Numbered from the stretch's first letter, positions 23,726-33,661 are shown. The stretch is 64,000 nucleotides of DNA from Saprospiraceae bacterium (GCA_020628095.1 JAHDFP010000016.1:1-64000); one strand, 5' to 3'. The notes: generated from the letters alone by a model not told the origin. Program-made: numbers and translations.

Positions 23726-25390
23726 ATGTTATTCAGAACTATTATCGTATTATTTCTACTTGGGAGTCTGGAAATGACTTATGCCCAAGAAGCAGGTTGG
23801 CATTTGCAAGACGCCGACACTAAAGGTGCCGTAGGTATCTCACTTAAAAATGTATATGCAAATTTACTAAAAGGTAAGACATCTCAAACTGTCGTCGTGG
23901 CTGTTATTGACTCAGGAGTCGATATAGAGCACGAAGATCTCAAAGATGTCGTATGGGTCAATGCCGACGAAATCCCTGACAATGGCATAGATGATGACAA
24001 AAATGGCTATGTAGACGATGTCAATGGATGGAATTTCATAGGTGGAGCAGATGGAAATGTCAACTATGACACGTATGAAGTAACCAGACTATACAGCAAA
24101 TACCGCTATAAATTCGAAAACGCAAACCGCGAAAACTTATCAAAAGAGGATAAGAAGATGTACGATAAATTCGTCAAGTGGAAAGAGGAAGTAGAAAGAG
24201 AATCACAAAAAGGTAAGAAAAACCTAACACAGGTACTCAATGCCAAAACAATGATCGGTAATGGTCTTGATGCGCTAGTCAAAGCTCTGGATGGCAAAGC
24301 CGCAACACTAGAAAACATACAAGCGATAGACGCCAGTGGCAATCAAAATCTAGTCGTAGGAAAGAACATCATACTAGATGGACTAACAAGAGGAGAAAAA
24401 GTAGAGGACATCACCGAGATCAAAGAAATGATCTTCCGTGAGATGGAACCAGAGATAAACTACTATACAGGCAAGGCCAATTATGCTTATAATCCTGATT
24501 TTGATACAAGAGATATTATAGGTGATAACTATGCAGATCAGAACGAGAAGTATTATGGCAATAATGATGTAGACGGTCCTGACTCTGAGCATGGTACACA
24601 TGTGGCTGGCATCATCGCTGCAACACGTAATAATGACATCGGTATGGACGGTGTCGCTAATAATGTCAAAATCATGTCTATCCGTACTGTACCTAATGGA
24701 GATGAAAGAGATAAGGATGTTGCTAATGCAATCAGATACGCTGTAGACAATGGCGCCAGTATCGTCAACATGAGTTTTGGGAAGGGATATTCTTGGAACG
24801 AAAAAGTTGTAGAAGATGCTATCAAATATGCCGAGAAAAATGATGTCCTTCTTATCCATGCAGCTGGTAATGGTAGTCAGGATAATGACGCCAATGACAA
24901 CTACCCTAATGATGAGTATCAAGGAAAAGGATTTTTATTCTTCAAAGGCAAAAAGAAGAATTACAAAAACTGGATAGAAGTCGGTGCATTGAGTTATATG
25001 AATGGAGAGGCACTACCAGCTAGTTTTACTAATTATGGGTCTAATAATGTGGATGTATTTGCGCCAGGTGTACAGATATACGCTACGACTCCAGATAATT
25101 CTTATGAGTTCTTGCAAGGAACAAGTATGGCGGCTCCTGTTGTTGCCGGAATAGCAGCGATCCTCAGATCATATTATCCGAGTCTTACAGCCGTGCAGGT
25201 AAAATCTATAATCATGGGATCTGTCATCCCTTTTTCACAGGATGTCATTCTTCCAGGAACCAAAGACACAAAAGTATCATTCAGCAAAATGAGTGTATCA
25301 GGTGGTGTCGTCAATGCTGAAAAGGCCGTCAAACTGGCCAAAACAGTCAAAGGAAAAAAGAAAATATCTAAGAAGCCGATACGAGCTTAA
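23726..25390 (+). CDS. Subtilisin-like serine protease (S8) with large insert
   Basis: 554 residues with a signal peptide (cleavage near TYAQ, residue 21). The catalytic triad of family S8 is complete: Asp62 in VAVIDSGVD, His289 in EHGTHVAG and Ser467 in GTSMAAP. The oxyanion Asn is in AAGNGS (382). The Asp-to-His distance is ~227 residues instead of ~32 in subtilisin. The insert includes an Asp-rich DDDKNGYVDDVNGWNF segment that could bind calcium, and a Lys/Glu-rich helical stretch (~120-245). There is no propeptide domain of usual size and no sorting domain; the C-terminal tail is very basic. It is probably a periplasmic or secreted protease. Confidence 0.92.
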   Translation: MLFRTIIVLFLLGSLEMTYAQEAGWHLQDADTKGAVGISLKNVYANLLKGKTSQTVVVAVIDSGVDIEHEDLKDVVWVNADEIPDNGIDDDKNGYVDDVNGWNFIGGADGNVNYDTYEVTRLYSKYRYKFENANRENLSKEDKKMYDKFVKWKEEVERESQKGKKNLTQVLNAKTMIGNGLDALVKALDGKAATLENIQAIDASGNQNLVVGKNIILDGLTRGEKVEDITEIKEMIFREMEPEINYYTGKANYAYNPDFDTRDIIGDNYADQNEKYYGNNDVDGPDSEHGTHVAGIIAATRNNDIGMDGVANNVKIMSIRTVPNGDERDKDVANAIRYAVDNGASIVNMSFGKGYSWNEKVVEDAIKYAEKNDVLLIHAAGNGSQDNDANDNYPNDEYQGKGFLFFKGKKKNYKNWIEVGALSYMNGEALPASFTNYGSNNVDVFAPGVQIYATTPDNSYEFLQGTSMAAPVVAGIAAILRSYYPSLTAVQVKSIIMGSVIPFSQDVILPGTKDTKVSFSKMSVSGGVVNAEKAVKLAKTVKGKKKISKKPIRA

Positions 25391-25402
25391 TTACTGAGAC
25401 AA

Positions 25403-25461
25403 TAATTAAAATTAAAAAAGCCTCAATGCGAATGCATTGGGGCTTTTTTAATTTTAATTAT
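25403..25461 (+). terminator. Strong terminator
   Basis: AAAAAAGCCTCAATGC pairs with GCATTGGGGCTTTTTT around GAAT, extended by AATTAAAATT / AATTTTAATT. It ends the subtilase gene, immediately before the molybdopterin gene. Confidence 0.85.
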
Positions 25462-25462
25462 T

Positions 25463-26147
25463 ATGACTCAACATTCTAAAAGAACTCTACCACCTGGTCA
25501 AAGAGCAACCGATATCTTCCCGCGCTTTGGACTACCCCAATATGCTCATCGCTTTCCATCGGAAACTGAGAAAAATAGAACTTGTTGTTGGTGGAGATAT
25601 AGAGGAATTTGTAGTATCAAAAGAATTAATGTCCTTACCACGAGTCGATCAAATCTCTGACTTTCATTGCGTTACGACTTGGAGTAAATTAGACCTTCAT
25701 TGGAGTGGTTATCGGTTCAAAGATTTCTATGATACTTTGGTATTACCCAAAAGCACCACGCCATTATCCTTTGTAGTCTTAAAAGCACAGGATGGATATA
25801 AAACCTGCTTGCCCTTGTCCGATTTATTGAGTCAAGATGTTTTGCTGGCAGACAAATTAGACAATGTACGGCTATCAATAGATCATGGTGCACCTATCAG
25901 AATAGTTGCGCCAAAACATTATGGCTACAAGAGCTTAAAGCATATCAAACGGATAGAATTTTACAAAGAAAAGAAGGTTATAAAGAAAGGCATTCTTAGG
26001 TTTATGGATCACCCCAGAGCCAGGGCCTATCAGGAGGAAAGAGTGCTAAAAGGGCCAGGTATTATTTTTAGATGGCTATACAAATTAACCATTAATAGAA
26101 CAATCAGAATTTTTAGAGAAGCTAGTAAATTTTACAAGTCAGAGTAG
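25463..26147 (+). pseudogene. Sulfite oxidase-like molybdopterin oxidoreductase, split by +1 frameshift
   Basis: The N-terminal part reads in frame 2 from ATG 25463 and contains PPGQRATDIFPRFGLPQYAHRFP, a typical family start. Around 25556-25562 the similarity jumps to frame 3 (RKLRKIELVVGGDIEEF) and continues to the stop at 26145-26147. It then includes DFHCVTTWS, whose Cys is the expected molybdenum ligand, and HGAPIRIVAPKHYGYKSLKHI. Reading across with one extra base skipped near 25559 restores one protein of about 227 residues. The family binds molybdopterin and performs oxygen-atom transfer. This may be a real inactivating insertion, a sequencing error, or rarely a programmed +1 shift. 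The rest of the frame looks undecayed. Confidence 0.75.
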
Positions 26148-26177
26148 ATATTGATCGACAAGTAACTGGTATCCATA

Positions 26178-26215
26178 AAAAAAGGCATGACCAGATTAAT
26201 CCGATCATGCCTTTA
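26178..26215. terminator. Bidirectional terminator
   Basis: AAAGGCATGA ... TCATGCCTTT stem between convergent genes, with A-rich sequence on the left side and T/A-rich sequence on the right, so it can serve both strands. Confidence 0.7.
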
Positions 26216-26237
26216 TATAAATTTTATTATCGCCTTA

Positions 26238-28094
26238 CTATTTCTCTTCTACTGGCTGCGGCCAAAAATTATTTTCGAGATTAACGTCCGCCATTCTTTC
26301 TGAGGCATCTATATGTACGGATTCTACATCAGCCATCTTTATATCCAACTCTAGAGTATAATCTGGATGAGTCCATGGCCAATCTGTTTGAGTCATACCC
26401 TCGAAAGAATCTTCTCCTTTCTCACCGCGCATTATCCTGAGCGGGATATAGTACTTTTTAGTCGTACCGTCTTTTTTCTTGATAGTCAGATCTATAGGCA
26501 TTGGCATAAGCCCTAGCTTCTCTAAGTGGACCGCTACATTACCGTTGACATCTTCTACACGACTGATACCATAGTCTATAGTCTTCGTAGTATAGACAAA
26601 GTACTCTTTAAACCAATCCAATTCTAAGCCAGACACCTTCTCACAGACTCTGATAAAATCATTAGGATTGGGATGTTTGAATTTCCACTCATCATAATAT
26701 CTCAGCATTGCCTTATCAAAGGCCTCTTCTCCCATGATGTACTGCAATTGATGTAGGAATACAGCACCTTTAGTATAAGAGGCTACACTATAAGCCGAGT
26801 TAGATATAAAATGGTCAGCATGAGTAGACAGAGCCTCCTCTCGCCCACTGAGTGCAAATCTACCATACCCACGAATTGATCTTAGCTGCGGGTCTTCTAC
26901 AACGTCACCAGGAATTAATCCTTTTTTTCTAAGATGATTCATCACCTCCGCTGAGCCATAAGATGTAAATCCCTCATCCATCCAAGGATACAAAGACTCA
27001 TTAGTACCTAGGACAAGATGATACCAACTATGCATCCATTCATGTATTGAGACACCTACGAGACTGCTAAAATTCCTTTCGCCAGTAATAAGTGTCGCCA
27101 TAGGATATTCCATACCGCCATCTCCACCTTGTATAAAAGAATATACCGGATAAGGATAGACACCATATTTCTTATTCATAAAATTGAGGGCCTCATTCAT
27201 ACAGGCATGGAGATTAGCCCAGTTCTCTTCAGTTTTTTCGTTCTTTTGGTACAGGTAATGTATTGTCACACCAGCATCAGTTTCTTTGATATCATGTGTG
27301 TAATCAGGATCTGCAGCCCATACAAAATCATGGACTTGCTTGGCCTTGAAATTCCAAGTCAAATGCTTCTTGCCAAATAGCTTTTTCTTCTTGGTATTCT
27401 TGTCGGAGTAGCCATGCCCCATTTTAGAAGCATTTTCTAATTCTCCCGATGCCCCTACAGTATACTTTCTATCTATCTTAATAGACACATCAAAATCACC
27501 CCACACACCATGAAACTCACGACCTACATAGGGGTTGCTATGCCACCCTTGGTAATCATATTCGCATAACTTAGGATACCATTGTGACATCGAGTAGCTG
27601 ATGCCCTCGGCGCTATTACGACCACTGCGTCTAACCTGAAGGGGCACTTGCGAGTTAAACTTCATTTTTAGCTTAGTCGACTTCCCAGGCATGATAGGTT
27701 TTGCCAGTTTGACTTCTAAGATCGTTCCTTCGACATGGTAATTCGTCGGACTTCCATCTTGCGTTAACTCGTCTATTTTATGATATCCAATTTCTTCTTC
27801 GGACAACTGATGTATCCGATCCATCACTCGTCGATCAGGGTCTTCTATCGTTCTTGATCTTACGTCCATCATACTTCCTGGCTGGAAGGCATTGAAATAC
27901 AAATGATAAAATACCTTATCCAAAGTATCAGGTGAGTTATTAGTGTATTTAATTTCTTGCTCACCCGTAAAGCGATGAGTTTTGACATCAAAGTCGATAT
28001 CCATATCATAACTCACATGCTGCAACCATCTATCGCTCTGACCGAACAATAAGGAGCATGTACAAATTAGCAACGAAGCTGTAATCAATCTCAT
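26238..28094 (-). CDS. M1-family zinc metallopeptidase
   Basis: 618 residues with a signal peptide. The gluzincin site is HEWMH followed 18 residues later by the Glu in DEGFTSY (HEXXH-X18-E). The substrate-anchoring exopeptidase loop is GGMEYP instead of the canonical GAMEN, as in many bacterial M1-like proteins. The N-terminal beta-sandwich (residues ~20-240) carries sugar-like IKYTNNSPDTLDKVFYHLYFNAF strands typical of the group. It is probably a periplasmic aminopeptidase. Its ATG overlaps the stop of the upstream CPBP protease gene by four bases (ATGA). Confidence 0.9.
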   Translation of the reverse strand: MRLITASLLICTCSLLFGQSDRWLQHVSYDMDIDFDVKTHRFTGEQEIKYTNNSPDTLDKVFYHLYFNAFQPGSMMDVRSRTIEDPDRRVMDRIHQLSEEEIGYHKIDELTQDGSPTNYHVEGTILEVKLAKPIMPGKSTKLKMKFNSQVPLQVRRSGRNSAEGISYSMSQWYPKLCEYDYQGWHSNPYVGREFHGVWGDFDVSIKIDRKYTVGASGELENASKMGHGYSDKNTKKKKLFGKKHLTWNFKAKQVHDFVWAADPDYTHDIKETDAGVTIHYLYQKNEKTEENWANLHACMNEALNFMNKKYGVYPYPVYSFIQGGDGGMEYPMATLITGERNFSSLVGVSIHEWMHSWYHLVLGTNESLYPWMDEGFTSYGSAEVMNHLRKKGLIPGDVVEDPQLRSIRGYGRFALSGREEALSTHADHFISNSAYSVASYTKGAVFLHQLQYIMGEEAFDKAMLRYYDEWKFKHPNPNDFIRVCEKVSGLELDWFKEYFVYTTKTIDYGISRVEDVNGNVAVHLEKLGLMPMPIDLTIKKKDGTTKKYYIPLRIMRGEKGEDSFEGMTQTDWPWTHPDYTLELDIKMADVESVHIDASERMADVNLENNFWPQPVEEK

Positions 28095-29290
28095 AATATA
28101 TCTATTAAATGGTCAATGTCTTTATTCTTATCTGGCACTTCGATTGGTTTGAATATTTTGCTAAAAGAAGACCAATTAAACTTGTATCTCAACATCAATA
28201 GAAACAAAGCACTGATAACAAAAAAGAAAATAGTCATCAGTTGCGGATTCACTAATTGAGTCTTGAATAATGCGTCGGTCTGAATGGCCGCCCCAGTATA
28301 ACCCACAAACACAGCACCCGAAAAATTAGTCGCGGCATGGACTCCGAAGGCTAATTCTAAGCCATCATCCATTATAGTCATAATGCCGAGCACCAAACCA
28401 GCGGATACATAATATAACTGCATCGTATAGAATCCGTATTCTTTGATTTCTGGATTCATGGAGTGTATAAGTCCAAACATGATAGAGGTAATAATAAGCG
28501 GTAGCCATCTAGTGTGATGGTCCAACCAATGATTTTCTCCTAATTCTATCTTATTGAATAGTCTGTAGAGAAACATAAATAGAAGTACTGTAGCCAATAT
28601 ACCCAATAGAGCGATGCCCATCTTAGCAAACATCTGCCGTAAAGACGGATCTGCTACAGTCAACCCCGCACTACCACAAACAATCTTATAAAGCCCATAT
28701 CCAAAAAACAGACTTAGAATAAACCCCAAAATATGTTTAGTCTTAGTAAGTCCAAGACCTTGCAACATATATCCTCTGAACAATAGCTCCTCCATACTGG
28801 TCTGCAAAGGAAGAATTAGCATAGAGATAAGTAGCAATGGGACGAAAGTCTTAAAATTGAAATGAAAAGAGTAATTCTCTGGTTCTATGAAATAAGCCAC
28901 TGACTCAAACATTAGGGTCAGACCGAGCCAACAGAAGAAGGCAAACATTATTTTACTCCAATTGATACGAGTAAATGGCGTTATAAGGCTTCTAAACTCT
29001 CTCTGATGCAATGGCTTGAAAACAAAGTAAAAAGCCACCAAAGCACCTACAAACATGGTTAAAAGCAAGGTAAACCCCATATTGGGATTGATACCAAAGA
29101 GACCAAAATCAGGATTATCCTGAAAAGCCTGTAGATCACTCGTATCCAGCTCTGGATTATTAGTGATCGACCTATATAATGCTAATGATAATGGTAGTTG
29201 GCCTATCAGATAACCAAATGACACGACCAAGATCACGATGACATATCTCCACCAGTCATTTTTACCTTCAAATGCCTTCTTAAAATACAT
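28091..29290 (-). CDS. CPBP-family intramembrane glutamic endopeptidase
   Basis: 399 residues with about eight hydrophobic segments. The CPBP (CAAX protease / Abi) motifs are present: EELLFRGYML (EExxxR), MFGLIHSM (FxxxH) and FGVHAATN (HxxxN). These form the active site of Rce1-type membrane proteases. It begins with a soluble MYFKKAFEGKNDWWRY segment before the first helix. It is operonic with the M1 peptidase (4-base overlap), so the two proteases are made together. The substrate is unknown. Confidence 0.88.
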   Translation of the reverse strand: MYFKKAFEGKNDWWRYVIVILVVSFGYLIGQLPLSLALYRSITNNPELDTSDLQAFQDNPDFGLFGINPNMGFTLLLTMFVGALVAFYFVFKPLHQREFRSLITPFTRINWSKIMFAFFCWLGLTLMFESVAYFIEPENYSFHFNFKTFVPLLLISMLILPLQTSMEELLFRGYMLQGLGLTKTKHILGFILSLFFGYGLYKIVCGSAGLTVADPSLRQMFAKMGIALLGILATVLLFMFLYRLFNKIELGENHWLDHHTRWLPLIITSIMFGLIHSMNPEIKEYGFYTMQLYYVSAGLVLGIMTIMDDGLELAFGVHAATNFSGAVFVGYTGAAIQTDALFKTQLVNPQLMTIFFFVISALFLLMLRYKFNWSSFSKIFKPIEVPDKNKDIDHLIDIL

Positions 29291-29466
29291 ATAATAAGAA
29301 CTTGTATTCTCTCAATAATAATATCGCAGGGCGAATTTAACTATACCTATCCATAATCCAATATTCCCCAACTGCGATAAGATATAAAGAATAATTGTCT
29401 AATTAGGGGCATATATGGTGTGATATATCTTAGAAAACCGTCATCTTTACAACAAGAATACAGTCT

Positions 29467-30039
29467 ATGAAAAGCAAGATTACCATAGTTTCCTCTTTAA
29501 TCGTACTCGCGGGATTATATAGATTATTACCACACAGTTATAATTTCACACCGATAGGTGCGATGGCACTCGTTGGTGGTATGTATATGAGTAAAAAATA
29601 CTTAGCGTTCTTGCTTCCAATCGCCGCGTTGTATCTGAGTGATTTGGTGCTTAATAATACCATCAATCGCCCTTTTATAACGGATCAAACAGGATTCGTT
29701 TTTTTCGCGGACTACATGATCTTTGTCTATGGTGCTTTTATCCTTACGGTCGTTTTGGGTATTTCCTTGACTAAGTCTAAACTGGCATCTAAGATTTTCT
29801 TTGGTGCAGTGTTATCCTCTCTATTGTTTTTTGTAATAACTAATGCAGGCAGTTGGCTCACCGGAACATTATATCCTAAGACATTTTCTGGTCTTATCGC
29901 TGCCTTAGGTGCGGGTATACCTTTCTTTGATAATACACTTTTAGGTAATCTCATATTTGTTTCGGCCTTTGTACTAATTGTAGAGGGTCTAAATGCGTAC
30001 ATGGGAAGAGCTAAGGAAGTCGCTGTGGAGAAGGCATAA
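29467..30039 (+). CDS. DUF6580-like putative membrane transport protein
   Basis: 190 residues, nearly all membrane: about five to six hydrophobic helices. It contains the sequence signs of DUF6580: YRLLPHSYNFTPIGAMALVGGMYM at the N-terminus and ITNAGSWLTGTLYPKTFSGLIAALGAGIPFF in the middle. The fold resembles S components of energy-coupling factor transporters, so a vitamin or metal substrate is possible. I see no riboswitch in the 176 bases upstream that would name one. Confidence 0.6.
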   Translation: MKSKITIVSSLIVLAGLYRLLPHSYNFTPIGAMALVGGMYMSKKYLAFLLPIAALYLSDLVLNNTINRPFITDQTGFVFFADYMIFVYGAFILTVVLGISLTKSKLASKIFFGAVLSSLLFFVITNAGSWLTGTLYPKTFSGLIAALGAGIPFFDNTLLGNLIFVSAFVLIVEGLNAYMGRAKEVAVEKA

Positions 30040-30201
30040 TTTTCCTGTGGAAAGATTAGCTATAGGTCTTATCCGTACTAATAATACTTAGTTATAATTA
30101 TTCCTACTTCAATGGGATAACGTAGTTATATGCGTTAGTTTATAATAATTAGCGGAAAACTATTACCTTAGAATATTTAAGACCAACTAGATCATATTCC
30201 G

Positions 30202-31458
30202 ATGCTTATCAAGAATTTGGAAAGCATTATCTATAGAAATTTAGATAGTGTATATCAAATCAGACGAGTTGTCATTATAGGTATTTCTTCTCTCATTATT
30301 TTTTCTTCCACTATAATGATGATCGCTAGATTTATGAGTAACTCCAATCTACTTGGAGTAATGAATCTATTGATAATTCTGCTATGCGCCTTCGTCATCA
30401 AAAACATTACAGAACGTAATAGCACATTACTCTATTTCTTACTTATTACTTTCCTCCATCTTTCTGTAGCCATACTTACTTATCAAGAAGTCTATCCACT
30501 CGTGCCTGGAGCCATCGCCAATATTGCTTTATGTCTGATGACACCATTTTTTTTCTCTCAGAATTTGCTCAGGTTATTCTTCCCCGCTCTTACCTTGATC
30601 ACGCATTTCCTTTTTGTAAGGAAGTTTAATATCGACAATATAGAAGTCATTATAGTTTTCGTTACCTCCTATACCCTGCTCTATCTCCTATCCAGGACTA
30701 TGGAGAAGTATAACAGCCATCTAAAAGATGCCCTAGAGAATAACAGGTCAATAATTTCAGAGCTAAAATCTAAAAACGAAGAAGTCCTACTCTATAATAG
30801 AATCATGGCTCACGATATCAAAGCCCCTCTGAAAAACATCAAGGGATTCGCCACTCTTCTTAAACAACGAATGGACAATAAGGAAGAAGTGACTCTGGAG
30901 AATCAGTATTTAGATTTCATAGAAAGTGGTATCGACGAATTACAAAATTTAGTAACCGATTTACTTACGAGGTCAGAGATAGAATCCGCAGGTATAAGCT
31001 CTGAATCTATAGACCTTAATAAATTAATAGACCGTATAAAACATTCTTTACTTATAGACGGCACAAATCAAAACTTGTCCATCAAAACCTATAACTTAGG
31101 ACTAATCCAAGGAGACAAAGAATTACTACTAACATTATTCTCCAATCTCATATCTAACTCCCTGAAGTTTTGCCCTAAAGGAGAGAAGCACAATACTGAG
31201 ATATTGATAGACAGAAGCGAACAAGACAATCACACCATAATCTCCGTCAAAGACAATGGCATTGGTATAAATAAAAACTATGCCGATACAATTTTCCAAC
31301 CTTTTCAGAGACTACATTCCAAATCAGAATATGAGGGCACCGGACTAGGACTTAGCATCTGCAAAATAATCATGGAAAAGCACAATGGAAAAATAAGTCT
31401 TGGAGAGACCTCAGAAAGCGGTACCGAAATGATACTTACTTTTCCTAAGTCAATCTAA
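30202..31458 (+). CDS. Membrane sensor histidine kinase
   Basis: 418 residues. The N-terminal ~165 residues hold six hydrophobic helices with little between them, so the sensor is intramembrane. A short coiled coil leads to the dimerisation domain with the phospho-acceptor in MAHDIKAPLKNIKGF (His204). The ATPase domain shows the N box (NLISNSLKFCP), G1 (VKDNGIGI), F box (FQPFQRLHS) and G2 (GTGLGLSI). No response regulator gene is adjacent, so it is an orphan kinase in this window. It is convergent with the HD hydrolase gene. Confidence 0.92.
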   Translation: MLIKNLESIIYRNLDSVYQIRRVVIIGISSLIIFSSTIMMIARFMSNSNLLGVMNLLIILLCAFVIKNITERNSTLLYFLLITFLHLSVAILTYQEVYPLVPGAIANIALCLMTPFFFSQNLLRLFFPALTLITHFLFVRKFNIDNIEVIIVFVTSYTLLYLLSRTMEKYNSHLKDALENNRSIISELKSKNEEVLLYNRIMAHDIKAPLKNIKGFATLLKQRMDNKEEVTLENQYLDFIESGIDELQNLVTDLLTRSEIESAGISSESIDLNKLIDRIKHSLLIDGTNQNLSIKTYNLGLIQGDKELLLTLFSNLISNSLKFCPKGEKHNTEILIDRSEQDNHTIISVKDNGIGINKNYADTIFQPFQRLHSKSEYEGTGLGLSICKIIMEKHNGKISLGETSESGTEMILTFPKSI

Positions 31459-31471
31459 TCTTTTATAAATA

Positions 31472-33088
31472 TTACTGAGGTGATTCACTAGGATACTCTA
31501 CCCTGACATGATAGATGCTGCGCAACATCGCCTTAAACTTATCCATACAAGACTCTAACTCAGCAAAACTTAGATTAGAATCTGTTAGTTGGTCCTCTTT
31601 GATTTTGTAAGCGACGATATTGTCTACGAGATTATCTATATCCTGACCAGTTGGATTTTTTAGACTCTTAGAGGCGGCCTCTATAGAATCTGCTAGCATC
31701 AATATGGTCTGCTCCTTAGTTGTTGGTTTGGGGCCAGGATAACGGAATAGAGATTCATCAAATTCCCGATCTGGCTCTGCTTCCTTTTGCTTCCTATAGA
31801 AATATTCGACACGAGTCGTCCCATGATGTGTTTCTATGAAATCAATAAGAACCTTAGGCAACTTATTCTTCTTGGCCATTTTTATGCCCTCCGTTACATG
31901 CTCTATTATAATACGCCCACTGTCAAAAGCTGATAAGGCATCATGCGGATTCGCTCCCTGACTATTTTCTATATAATACTCTGGTTGTTTGACTTTTCCT
32001 ATGTCGTGATATAGTGCAGCCGCTTTGAGTAAGAGACTGTTCGCACCTATTTTTTCGGCGGCGGCTTCGCTGAGATTAGAGACTTGTAAAGAGTGTTGTA
32101 GAGTACCGGGAGCTTTGATAGATAATTCTTTGAGTAATGGATTATTCATATCGGTCAATTCTGCCAAGGTAATGCTCGATACAAAACCAAATATTTTCTC
32201 AACAATAGGCACAAAAGGATAAGCTAGGAGAAGCAAAATACTATTAACTGCTAACCAACCGAATATTGGATATTCATTAGGTGATACGGTGCCAGAATTA
32301 ATAATAGCCAGACCGAGATAACCTAAAAGATAAGTCCCCATGATAATAAGTATCCACCTAAAAAACTTATTCCAATATCGCGTCTCACTAATTATAAGCA
32401 CAGTCACCATCCCAGCCAATATCTGCAAGAAGGTAAAGTCATAACCTAGTCCACTCAAAAAACTAGCAATCAAGATCACCACCACATGCACCATAAAGGC
32501 CAATCGAGGACCCCAAAAATTAAATACGACAATCGGCACTATACAGAACGGAATAAGATAAGGACTCAAGGCCGAAGACTTACTCACCATAAATGCTAAA
32601 GCACCAAACAACACAGGCCAAATCACCAAAAAGGAAATACCCGATATACTACGACACAGCTCAGGGTAATACTTACTGGCAAAAATGATAAGCGCCAGAA
32701 TAATCAAAGTCGTCAATATGAAATAACCAAAGAACTTAAGCAGATTGCTCGGACTAAAGAAAGGAGATGATGGCCGATTCTCTTCGAGATAACCATCTAT
32801 TATTTTTTTCATCGTCGGTGTGACTTCTTGACCATTACGGATGATGCGAGAGCCTTCTTCGTATGTATAATTGACGATAGAGTCGCTATTGATCTCAGAG
32901 GCAACGCCTATAGAAAAATCAGACTCAGTCACCATATCGGGATACGCCCACTTATTGCCAGCGTTGTATTTGTATATTTCGATTTTTTCTCGTGGGAAGA
33001 AGAAGCATATAATACTTATCGCCAGAAAAATAATTAAGAATTTAGGTAAATCCTTACGCCCAAAATCGTATGCTTCTATTATTGACAT
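31472..33088 (-). CDS. PgpH-like 7TM HD-domain phosphohydrolase with reduced extracellular domain
   Basis: 538 residues. An N-terminal helix is followed by FPREKIEIYKY, the conserved start of the 7TMR-HDED extracellular domain. Only about 80 extracellular residues remain before the membrane block of six to seven helices (~115-300). The C-terminal HD domain contains YHDIGKVKQPEYY and ETHHGTTRVEYFY, with the metal-binding His-Asp pair. PgpH-type enzymes hydrolyse cyclic di-AMP. The family is usually near 680-800 residues, so most of the HDED sensor domain is missing here. A role in second-messenger turnover is expected but the ligand input may differ. Confidence 0.85.
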   Translation of the reverse strand: MSIIEAYDFGRKDLPKFLIIFLAISIICFFFPREKIEIYKYNAGNKWAYPDMVTESDFSIGVASEINSDSIVNYTYEEGSRIIRNGQEVTPTMKKIIDGYLEENRPSSPFFSPSNLLKFFGYFILTTLIILALIIFASKYYPELCRSISGISFLVIWPVLFGALAFMVSKSSALSPYLIPFCIVPIVVFNFWGPRLAFMVHVVVILIASFLSGLGYDFTFLQILAGMVTVLIISETRYWNKFFRWILIIMGTYLLGYLGLAIINSGTVSPNEYPIFGWLAVNSILLLLAYPFVPIVEKIFGFVSSITLAELTDMNNPLLKELSIKAPGTLQHSLQVSNLSEAAAEKIGANSLLLKAAALYHDIGKVKQPEYYIENSQGANPHDALSAFDSGRIIIEHVTEGIKMAKKNKLPKVLIDFIETHHGTTRVEYFYRKQKEAEPDREFDESLFRYPGPKPTTKEQTILMLADSIEAASKSLKNPTGQDIDNLVDNIVAYKIKEDQLTDSNLSFAELESCMDKFKAMLRSIYHVRVEYPSESPQ

Positions 33089-33118
33089 GCTCGGTTAAGA
33101 TAACATGTAAAAATAAAC

Positions 33119-33661
33119 TTATTTCGGATTCCACTTAATTTCTTCCACGCCCTCCGACATAGCTATATAACGTGCGAGCACGAAAAAGTAATCGGATAGT
33201 CTATTAAGGTAAATGATAATGAGTGAATTGACTTCTTTGACATTGGCTAAGGCGGTCACGCGCCTTTCCGCGCGTCTACAGACGACACGACAGATGTGCG
33301 CCTGAGAGACTGCGACACTACCACCTGGCATAATGAATGATTTCAGTGGTGGGAGCTTATCGGTCATTAGGTCTATAGCTTTTTCCAGTGTTTCGGTCAT
33401 TTCGGGATTAAGTACGGGTAAGTACTGCGTCGACGTGCCATCAGATGCCAGATGACTGCCTATATCGAATAGCAATGGTTGTATCTCCTCTAGTTCTTTT
33501 ACTAAGGCTTCATCAGATATAGAACTGATTAGACCACCAATAAAGGCATTCAACTCGTCCACTGTACCGTAGGCTTCTATCTGGATGTCATCCTTAGAGA
33601 CAATTGTGCCACCAAATAGTGACGTAGACCCCTTATCGCCTGACTTCGTATATATTTTCAT
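33119..33661 (-). CDS. PduO-type ATP:cob(I)alamin adenosyltransferase
   Basis: 180 residues, the usual length. The N-terminal ATP-binding stretch is IYTKSGDKGSTSLFGG, followed by YGTVDELNAFIG. The C-terminal helix has VCRRAERRV, the conserved Arg/Glu motif. The enzyme adds the adenosyl group to cobalamin, making coenzyme B12 for methylmalonyl-CoA mutase or ribonucleotide reductase. It is 12 bases downstream of the ABC ATPase gene on the minus strand, so probably co-transcribed. Confidence 0.93.
   Translation of the reverse strand: MKIYTKSGDKGSTSLFGGTIVSKDDIQIEAYGTVDELNAFIGGLISSISDEALVKELEEIQPLLFDIGSHLASDGTSTQYLPVLNPEMTETLEKAIDLMTDKLPPLKSFIMPGGSVAVSQAHICRVVCRRAERRVTALANVKEVNSLIIIYLNRLSDYFFVLARYIAMSEGVEEIKWNPK

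Noticed and set aside
24383-24922. 179-residue antisense frame inside the subtilase
   Set aside because: Complement of a strongly supported protease frame, with no domain of its own.
29291-29466. Possible cobalamin riboswitch before the DUF6580 gene
   Set aside because: No B12-box-like sequence or extended paired structure found. The nearby cobalamin adenosyltransferase gene has none either.
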